Assembly: GCA_023252015.1 (NCBI GenBank) | Contig: JAHEXS010000053.1 | Location: 1-7,277, forward strand | Direction of reading: 5' to 3' | Length of the DNA stretch: 7,277 bases | DNA from: Candidatus Nitrosotenuis sp. | Lineage (GTDB): Archaea > Thermoproteota > Nitrososphaeria > Nitrososphaerales > Nitrosopumilaceae | Part shown: in pieces, positions 1-4,760 of the stretch | How positions within the stretch are numbered: position 1 is the first letter of the stretch | Layout of the letters: every line of letters begins with the position of its first letter | The notes under the pieces: generated by a model | The model's input: the letters and a program-made list of their open reading frames with translations, nothing else | Told to the model about the DNA's origin: nothing | Databases searched by the model: none | Made by a program: the position numbers and the translations under genes

Positions 1-959
1 TTTCTGTCAATGCGTCAATTGAGGCTGCGCGGGCAGGAACTTTTGGAAGGCCTTTTGGAATAGTTGCCGCAAACATGAGTGAGTTATCTGATGAAACGAT
101 AAAAATTACTGAACGAATGCGAAAGGACACAAAGGAAATACTGGAAGTTGGCACCCTGATAAAGTCGCAATCAAAAGAATATCGTGGAAACAGACTGTCT
201 GATTTGGCTTTGGTCAACATTGATCTAATCGATCGTAACTTGTATGAGAGAACCGCCGATGTGAGGTGGTGGGCAACTGATGGCAACGTAGTTGACGCGT
301 TAACGAAAAAAACCAAAGATGTGTACGAGTCTGCATCACAACGTCTCAATGTTATACTGCAAGCTTATACTGTTTACTATGACCTGGTACTGGCTGATGT
401 AGATGGAAATATTGTAGTGAATGGTAATAAAGAAAAATATTCTTCGGTAAACACCAACGTTGTAAACACAAAATGGTTCACAAGTGCATTTAGGACAAAA
501 AGTGGCAGCGAGTTTGGATTTCAATCTGTAAACCGATCTCCGCTCGTGAATAATGATCTTGCCATAGTTTACTCAGCAGCTGTACGCGAAAATGGTGACA
601 CCAAAGGCAAGATAATTGGAGTTTTAGGAGTAATTTTCAAGTGGGAATCGCTCTCTCAAACAATAATTAATCATACCCCAATAGACGAAGACGAAAAAAA
701 ACACACTAGAATTTGTATTGTTGACCATGATGGATTGATACTAGCTGACTCTGAGGGTAAAATGCTAAAAGACACACTGCAATTTGACAAAAAAACGAGT
801 CTTTTTGGAGAGAAAAAGAATTACATGTTTACAGAATATGCAGGCAATCAATGTTGTATTGGCCATGCACTTTCTCCCGGATTTGAGAATTATTCGACTG
901 GCTGGCATTCGGTTATAATACAAAAACTAGTCAATTCCAGCAAAAAATCAAAATCATAA
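1..959 (+). CDS. Soluble MCP-type signalling protein with C-terminal double Cache domain (5' truncated)
   Basis: The frame is open from position 3 to the TAA at 957-959, giving 318 visible residues; the true start is left of the window. Visible residues 3-12 read NASIEAARAG, the conserved hairpin tip of MCP signalling domains. They are followed by GRPFGIVA, matching the usual GRGFAVVA, and then a short, probably coiled-coil helix to about residue 64. Aligned by eye to E. coli Tsr, the tip residues N381, E385 and R388 that help contact CheA/CheW are kept as N3, E7 and R10. Residues about 65-308 look like a dCache sensor: a long helix containing the run NLYERTADVRWW, a first PAS-like strand set with DVDGNIVVNG (132-141), a second with DHDGLILADSEG (241-252), and the typical GWHSVIIQ end (300-307). 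No membrane segment is visible, so the protein is probably cytoplasmic, sensing through the C-terminal Cache domain. The ATG at 75 is internal. The ligand is unknown. The MCP call rests on only the last part of that domain. Confidence 0.8.
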   Translation, partial: SVNASIEAARAGTFGRPFGIVAANMSELSDETIKITERMRKDTKEILEVGTLIKSQSKEYRGNRLSDLALVNIDLIDRNLYERTADVRWWATDGNVVDALTKKTKDVYESASQRLNVILQAYTVYYDLVLADVDGNIVVNGNKEKYSSVNTNVVNTKWFTSAFRTKSGSEFGFQSVNRSPLVNNDLAIVYSAAVRENGDTKGKIIGVLGVIFKWESLSQTIINHTPIDEDEKKHTRICIVDHDGLILADSEGKMLKDTLQFDKKTSLFGEKKNYMFTEYAGNQCCIGHALSPGFENYSTGWHSVIIQKLVNSSKKSKS

Positions 960-1084
960 TTTCGCAATAATCTCACTCGCTGCTGAAAGTATCAATCTAC
1001 GTAAAATAGTCGTGTTTTGCATTTGGCAGTTTGCTCATGTCATTTACAAAAACGACAAAACTCTAGTGCTCATATTCAATAATG

Positions 1085-1092
1085 TATATTAT
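1085..1092 (+). promoter_or_regulatory. Probable TATA box of the terC-family gene
   Basis: The octamer TATATTAT is centred about 32 bases before the ATG at 1120. With the usual archaeal spacing of about 26 bases from box to start, transcription would begin near 1113-1115, leaving a leader of only a few bases. No Shine-Dalgarno sequence precedes the ATG, which fits a leaderless or nearly leaderless mRNA. The rest of the 160-base gap (960-1119) shows no gene. Confidence 0.45.
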
Positions 1093-1119
1093 GCCTGATT
1101 CTCGTCTTTGAATTAGAGC

Positions 1120-2073
1120 ATGAATGATGTTTACGTACTCTGGGTAGTATTTTCGCTATTTGTTGGCGTTTCACTTGCAATTGACCTTGGCGTGTTCTCA
1201 AAGCTCCGACCAAAAAAACGGGAAAATCTCAACAAAACTAATGCCCCGACCATCAAGACTGCCCTGATCTGGACAATAGTGTGGATTTCGCTTGCAGGAA
1301 TCTTTGCCGGAATCATTTATGTTGACATGGGAAATCAGAAACTAACCGAGTTCGTTACTGGATATGCTCTTGAAAAATCGCTCAGCGTAGATAACATGTT
1401 TGTGTTTTTACTGATATTTTCATCGCTTAGCATTCCCCACAAGTTCCAGCATAGGGTTCTCTCTATGGGGATTCTGGGTGCGATAGCAATGAGAGTTCCG
1501 CTAATTCTAGTTGGCGTGACACTTCTTGAGCGATTTCACTGGATGATCTATATTTTTGGAGGATTTTTGATTTTCACTGCGATTAGGATGTTGATCCAAA
1601 GAAAGGAAAAGAAAATTGAAATTGAAAAAAACATTGCCATCCGTGTACTAAAAAAATTCATGCCAATTGACTTTGAGCTAAAAGACACAAAGTTTTTTGT
1701 AAGAAAAGACACTATACTATATGCAACAACGCTGATTGTCGCACTTGTGATAATAGAATTCACTGACCTGTTGTTTGCACTTGACTCAATACCTGCAGTT
1801 TTGGCAATAACGACTGATCCTTTCATCGTTATAACATCCAACATATTTGCGATTTTGGGTCTACGTAGTCTGTATTTCCTGCTTGCTGGTGTGATGGAAA
1901 AATTCTACTATCTAAAGCCTGGGCTGATTGCCATTCTGTTGTTTATTGGAATTAAAATGATAGTATCTGATATAATTGAAATTTCAACCACTATATCCTT
2001 GGGTGTGGTGCTTGGAATACTTGGGATAGTACTTGCCATGTCATTTGTTAGGGCAAGAAAGCACACTGATTGA
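1120..2073 (+). CDS. TerC/Alx-family integral membrane protein, putative metal ion transporter
   Basis: This is a 317-residue polytopic membrane protein, about the length of E. coli Alx. About nine hydrophobic segments are visible, roughly at residues 5-25, 46-67, 80-101, 113-133, 138-158, 198-220, 237-257, 266-284 and 290-309. The family signature appears twice, as in the internal repeat of TerC proteins: ALEKSLSVDNMFVF (83-96) and EFTDLLFALDSIPAVLAIT (213-231). The membrane-embedded acids E85, D91, E213, D216 and D222 are the likely metal-binding residues. FAILGLRSLYFLL (243-255) is also characteristic. The basic loop at about 160-197 is probably cytoplasmic. Relatives are tied to tellurium resistance and, for Alx and MntY/YceF-type proteins, to manganese export; the substrate here cannot be read from sequence. 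The start is the ATG directly after the TATA-like box. The gene stands alone and converges on the L40e gene. No manganese riboswitch is seen. Confidence 0.9.
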   Translation: MNDVYVLWVVFSLFVGVSLAIDLGVFSKLRPKKRENLNKTNAPTIKTALIWTIVWISLAGIFAGIIYVDMGNQKLTEFVTGYALEKSLSVDNMFVFLLIFSSLSIPHKFQHRVLSMGILGAIAMRVPLILVGVTLLERFHWMIYIFGGFLIFTAIRMLIQRKEKKIEIEKNIAIRVLKKFMPIDFELKDTKFFVRKDTILYATTLIVALVIIEFTDLLFALDSIPAVLAITTDPFIVITSNIFAILGLRSLYFLLAGVMEKFYYLKPGLIAILLFIGIKMIVSDIIEISTTISLGVVLGILGIVLAMSFVRARKHTD

Positions 2074-2088
2074 CTTGCTAGGGATGGT

Positions 2089-2101
2089 AAAATATCAAAA
2101 A
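2089..2101 (-). terminator. Possible T-rich terminator after the L40e gene
   Basis: On the minus strand, runs of five T (2101-2097) and four T (2092-2089) lie just after the L40e stop, in the 37-base gap between the convergent genes. Archaeal RNA polymerase often stops at T-rich tracts without a hairpin. The site is weak and only suggested by its position. Confidence 0.3.
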
Positions 2102-2110
2102 GCGCAAAGA

Positions 2111-2278
2111 TTACTTTTTGGCGCCTAGTGTTCTGTTCTTTAGTCTAAGATAGCTACCATGGCATTTGCGACATCTTGTTGCGGCCATAGAATTTCTTAC
2201 GCCACAGTTTAGACAAACCTTCATGTGTAGACGTGCTGCTTGAGCAATTCGTTTCTTTTCTGGGTCTGTAATTGGCAT
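2111..2278 (-). CDS. rpl40e: 50S ribosomal protein L40e (eL40), 55 residues
   Basis: The 55-residue reading frame runs from ATG (2278-2276) to TAA (2113-2111) and begins MPITDPEKKRIAQAARLHMK. It carries a four-cysteine zinc ribbon, CLNC at residues 22-25 and CRKC at 36-39, with a strongly basic tail (SYLRLKNRTLGAKK). This length and pattern match archaeal L40e, a small component of the large ribosomal subunit. In eukaryotes the same protein is made fused to ubiquitin; here it stands alone, as in other archaea. A Shine-Dalgarno sequence, AGGAGAT at 2293-2287, sits eight bases before the ATG. The gene lies 27 bases after the sucD stop on the same strand, so it is most likely the last gene of the sucCD transcript. 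Confidence 0.93.
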   Translation of the reverse strand: MPITDPEKKRIAQAARLHMKVCLNCGVRNSMAATRCRKCHGSYLRLKNRTLGAKK

Positions 2279-2286
2279 CTTCTTAA

Positions 2287-2293
2287 ATCTCCT
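2287..2293 (-). promoter_or_regulatory. Ribosome binding site of L40e
   Basis: AGGAGAT on the minus strand lies in the 27-base spacer between the sucD stop and the L40e ATG, with an eight-base spacing. It fixes the L40e start and supports translation as an internal gene of a longer mRNA. Confidence 0.75.
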
Positions 2294-2305
2294 TTTTTGT
2301 CCTTT

Positions 2306-3229
2306 TTAGTCTTTGTTTTTTTCCAATTTGCCTGCCAATAATACGGCTACTTCATTTGGTCTCTTGGCAACTGGGATATTTGCCATGTTAAACATGGAAA
2401 TTTTTGATTCTGCAGAACCATAAGTTCCCATAACTATTGCACCTGCATGGCCCATCCTCTTTTCTTTTGGAGCACGCCTCCCTGCAATGTATGCTACAAT
2501 TGGTTTTTTGAAATTAATATCCATGATGTGCTGCGCAACTATTTCTTCGGCGTCACCACCTATTTCGCCTACTATCACCATTCCTTCTATGGTTGGATCG
2601 TCTTTTACCATGTCAAATGCATCAATTAGTCTTGTACCGTTTACTGGATCTCCACCTATTCCGATGGTTATGGTCTGTCCAAATCCTGCCTTTGTTAGCG
2701 TGTTTGAAATCTCATAGAGCAAGGTACCGCTTTTTGAAAGGACTACTATATTTCCAGGTTTGAATGGGCTTGCAGGCATTATTCCAATTTTGACAAGTCC
2801 TGGTATCATGACACCTGGCGTGTTTGGACCGATCACTATTGCATCGTTTTTCTTTGCAAGCTCAATTACCTGCATTGTGTCCCTTATTGGAACATGTTCT
2901 GGTATTGAAACAAGGAGCTTTATTCCAGCTTCTAGTGCATCAGTTGCCGCGCCCAAAAAGAATTTTGCTGGAACAAAAACAATTGAAACTTTGGAACCGG
3001 TTGCATCAACTGCCTCCTTTACCGTATTGTAGATTGGCACTTTGCCCTCAAACTTTTGCCCTCCCTTTCCAGGTGTAACTCCGGCAACAATGTTTGTGCC
3101 ATAGTCAAGCATTTGCTTTGCATGCAACGAGCCAAATGTGCCTGTTATTCCCTGAACTATTACTGGGACTTTTTGCCAATTTCCATCTGCATCCTTTTTA
3201 CCCCTCAAGAGTTCGTAAATGTCAGCCAC
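2306..3229 (-). CDS. sucD: Succinate-CoA ligase (ADP/GDP-forming), alpha subunit
   Basis: The 307-residue product is the CoA-binding and phosphohistidine subunit of succinyl-CoA synthetase, which with SucC interconverts succinyl-CoA + NDP + phosphate and succinate + NTP + CoA. The CoA-binding Rossmann domain is seen in VQGITGTFG (25-33) and GGVTPGKGG-like GVTPGKGG (50-57). IGPNTPGV (133-140) matches the E. coli IGPNCPGV segment, followed by SKSGTL (165-170) and GIGGDPVNG (190-198). The catalytic histidine that carries the phosphate is H261 in MGHAGAI (259-265), and GEIGGDAEE (221-229) is also conserved. The N-terminus is about 12 residues longer than in E. coli (LLRGKKDADGNWQK). The start is GTG at 3229-3227, fixed by a strong upstream GGAGGT and by the absence of another start before residue 40. 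It overlaps the sucC end by 8 bases, which suggests coupled translation. Malate-CoA ligase is a close relative and cannot be fully excluded. Confidence 0.93.
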   Translation of the reverse strand: MADIYELLRGKKDADGNWQKVPVIVQGITGTFGSLHAKQMLDYGTNIVAGVTPGKGGQKFEGKVPIYNTVKEAVDATGSKVSIVFVPAKFFLGAATDALEAGIKLLVSIPEHVPIRDTMQVIELAKKNDAIVIGPNTPGVMIPGLVKIGIMPASPFKPGNIVVLSKSGTLLYEISNTLTKAGFGQTITIGIGGDPVNGTRLIDAFDMVKDDPTIEGMVIVGEIGGDAEEIVAQHIMDINFKKPIVAYIAGRRAPKEKRMGHAGAIVMGTYGSAESKISMFNMANIPVAKRPNEVAVLLAGKLEKNKD

Positions 3230-4334
3230 GTTTGCTTACCTCCATTACTACTCCGTTTATCGCGTCTTCTACAGAATCAAACATTTTTGTTCTTGTATTT
3301 TTGAGCATCTCTTTTGACTTTTCAGATTCAGAGCCCATCAATCTCGCATAAACTGGAAGGTCGATTAGCTTATCGTCATATGCTTTGATAAATGCGGCAG
3401 CAACAGTTGTCGTCTTTACTATTCCTCCATACAGGTTTACCAAAATCGCTTTTACTTTTTTCATTTTGGAGACAAGTGTAAGGGCCTCGTAGACTGATTC
3501 AGTTGTAGCACCGCCTCCGACATCAAGAAAACATGCGGGCTTGCCGCCGTTGTCTGCAAGCATGTCGAGTGTTGACATGACAAGACCTGCACCATTGCCA
3601 ACCACTGCAATATTTCCATCAAGTTCTACTAGTGTAAATCCGCTTTTCTCAGCTCTTTCTTCAAGCTCTGTCTTTTCTTGATATTTTTCCGTTTCTGGAT
3701 GTCTGAAATTAGAGTTGTCGTCGGTGACCACCTTGCCGTCAAGTGCAAGAAGTGATCCATCCTTTAACAATGCAACAGGATTTATTTCTGCAAGCTCTGC
3801 CTCTTTTTCAATTGTAATCTTGGCAAGTCTTTGCAGCATGTCAACAAAGTCTGCGACTGTTCTTCCCTGCAATCCAATTTGTTTTGCAATCTCTTCTGCA
3901 GTTTGAGAATCTACATCACCAAGTCCAACTTCGCGTATTACTTGGTTTTTCACGGATTCGATTTCTACTCCGCCTTCAGAGGATGCAATTACAGTGTAAC
4001 ATCTTTTACTGCGATTCAAAAATAATGATAGGTACAATTCTTTTTCATATTCTGCCATCTTCTCAAGTAAAATGGCTCTTGTCTTTTCGCCTTTAATTGA
4101 CATGCCTAGGAGTTGAGGATATTTTAGCTCAAATTCGTCGTCATTGTGGCACTTTTGTATGCCTCCTGCTTTTCCTCTCCCGCCTACTGGAACTTGGACT
4201 TTGATTACAAATGGGTAGCCCAATTGCTTTGCGTCATTTCTTGCCTGCTCGATATTTTTTGAGGATATTCCCTTTGGGGTCTTGATGCCGTATTGAGCAA
4301 ATAGCTCCTTTGCCTGATATTCCAAAAGACGCAT
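3222..4334 (-). CDS. sucC: Succinate-CoA ligase (ADP/GDP-forming), beta subunit
   Basis: The 370-residue product (388 in E. coli) is the nucleotide- and substrate-binding subunit. The N-terminal ATP-grasp part (about 1-230) begins MRLLEYQAKELFAQYG and contains the glycine-rich GGRGKAGGI (51-59), LAEINPV (181-187) with the usual metal-ligand acids, and LALDGKVVTDD (196-206). The C-terminal CoA-ligase domain shows GNGAGLVMSTLDML (246-259), CFLDVGGGATTESV (268-281) and VNLYGGIVKT (299-308), the family's power-helix and dicarboxylate-binding motifs. It is the first gene of a sucC-sucD-L40e operon and ends TGA inside the sucD start region. In ammonia-oxidising archaea the 4-hydroxybutyrate and 3-hydroxypropionate CoA ligases belong to a different ADP-forming family, so TCA-cycle succinyl-CoA synthetase is the best call. 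Nucleotide preference (ADP or GDP) is not resolved. The ATG lacks a Shine-Dalgarno and sits about 26 bases from a TATA-like box, suggesting a leaderless mRNA. Confidence 0.94.
   Translation of the reverse strand: MRLLEYQAKELFAQYGIKTPKGISSKNIEQARNDAKQLGYPFVIKVQVPVGGRGKAGGIQKCHNDDEFELKYPQLLGMSIKGEKTRAILLEKMAEYEKELYLSLFLNRSKRCYTVIASSEGGVEIESVKNQVIREVGLGDVDSQTAEEIAKQIGLQGRTVADFVDMLQRLAKITIEKEAELAEINPVALLKDGSLLALDGKVVTDDNSNFRHPETEKYQEKTELEERAEKSGFTLVELDGNIAVVGNGAGLVMSTLDMLADNGGKPACFLDVGGGATTESVYEALTLVSKMKKVKAILVNLYGGIVKTTTVAAAFIKAYDDKLIDLPVYARLMGSESEKSKEMLKNTRTKMFDSVEDAINGVVMEVSKRG
3238..3243 (-). promoter_or_regulatory. Strong ribosome binding site of sucD inside the sucC end
   Basis: GGAGGT on the minus strand lies within the last codons of sucC, eight bases before the GTG of sucD. 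It is a near-perfect anti-16S match and decides the GTG start. Confidence 0.85.
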
Positions 4335-4355
4335 GCAGAAAACTTTTTCACGGTC

Positions 4356-4365
4356 TTTATATTTT
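4356..4365 (-). promoter_or_regulatory. TATA box of the sucC-sucD-L40e operon (leaderless start)
   Basis: AAAATATAAA on the minus strand is centred about 26 bases before the A of the sucC ATG. With standard archaeal spacing the transcript would begin at or next to the ATG. The box lies in the 36-base gap right after the stop of the upstream 109-residue gene, so sucC probably has its own promoter. Confidence 0.6.
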
Positions 4366-4370
4366 GTTTG

Positions 4371-4700
4371 TTAACTAATCTGGCTTTCAAGAAGCTCAAT
4401 TGTCTGCAAAAAGAGATCTTTGCTTTTTCGCAAAAGTCTCTGCGGGAACTCATCTAGAGTAAATATGAACTGCTGTCTGAACGTTGGGGGGAGGACTCCG
4501 CCAGATATGACAAGCTGTTCAATTACGTACTTTTCTGTAAGAGAGCAAACAATTTCCTCAAAAGAGTCATCCTCCTCTTCAAGCGTTTGCCTGTATAGCA
4601 CAATGGGGTTTCCTGTCTTTGTGACTATTGCGGATGCTTTTTTTAACAGATCCTCTAGATGCTGTATTTGCCATGCGTCTAAACTGATCTGCTTTACCAT
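4371..4700 (-). CDS. Hypothetical protein, 109 residues, function unknown
   Basis: I do not recognise this family. The 109-residue protein starts at ATG 4700-4698 and ends TAA 4373-4371, on the same strand as its neighbours ileS and sucC. It has no signal peptide, membrane segment or cysteine motif (single C52). Residues about 7-26 (LDAWQIQHLEDLLKKASAIV) and 86-107 look like amphipathic helices. An acidic stretch, EEEDDSFEE, lies at 41-49, and a hydrophobic segment around YVIEQLVISGGVLPP is at 58-72. It is probably a small soluble alpha/beta protein. An in-frame TAA lies only eight codons upstream and no other usual start lies between, so the ATG is firm. No Shine-Dalgarno is present at useful distance, but a TATA-like box lies about 25 bases upstream. 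The overlapping plus-strand frame (4420-4728) is judged a shadow because it is serine- and cysteine-rich and does not fit the gene order. Real coding is likely; the function is open. Confidence 0.72.
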   Translation of the reverse strand: MVKQISLDAWQIQHLEDLLKKASAIVTKTGNPIVLYRQTLEEEDDSFEEIVCSLTEKYVIEQLVISGGVLPPTFRQQFIFTLDEFPQRLLRKSKDLFLQTIELLESQIS

Positions 4701-4720
4701 GCGGTATGATGGTAATTTTG

Positions 4721-4728
4721 ATATTTAA
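4721..4728 (-). promoter_or_regulatory. Probable TATA box of the 109-residue gene (leaderless)
   Basis: TTAAATAT on the minus strand is centred about 25 bases before the A of the ATG at 4700, preceded by a purine-rich GGGAGA that could act as a TFB recognition element. The spacing predicts transcription starting at the ATG. Confidence 0.5.
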
Positions 4729-4743
4729 TCTCCCTGATTTGCT

Positions 4744-4760
4744 AAAAATGAGCTGCTCAT
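4744..4760 (-). terminator. Possible hairpin plus T-tract terminator at the end of ileS
   Basis: On the minus strand ATGAGCAGCTCAT (4760-4748) can fold into a five-base-pair stem with a three-base loop and runs straight into TTTTT (4748-4744). It overlaps the ileS stop codon. The stem is short, so the T tract may matter more than the fold. Confidence 0.4.

Noticed and set aside
1009..1056. Imperfect inverted repeat (GTCGTGTTTTG and CAAAAACGAC) between the Cache gene and terC
   Set aside because: The arms do not match fully, the loop is about 27 bases and no T tract follows; chance is likely in AT-rich spacer DNA.
1548..1844. Minus-strand 98-residue frame inside terC
   Set aside because: It lies wholly opposite a well-supported membrane protein, and its serine/isoleucine-rich content is what antisense of hydrophobic codons gives.
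3222..4334. sucCD as the 3-hydroxypropionate or 4-hydroxybutyrate CoA ligase of the carbon-fixation cycle
   Set aside because: Those thaumarchaeal ligases belong to the acetyl-CoA synthetase (ADP-forming) type; the separate subunits and motifs here are those of classical SucC and SucD.
4420..4728. Plus-strand 102-residue frame opposite the 109-residue gene
   Set aside because: It is rich in serine and cysteine, has no promoter or ribosome binding site that I can see, and runs against the orientation of both neighbours; it reads as an antisense shadow.
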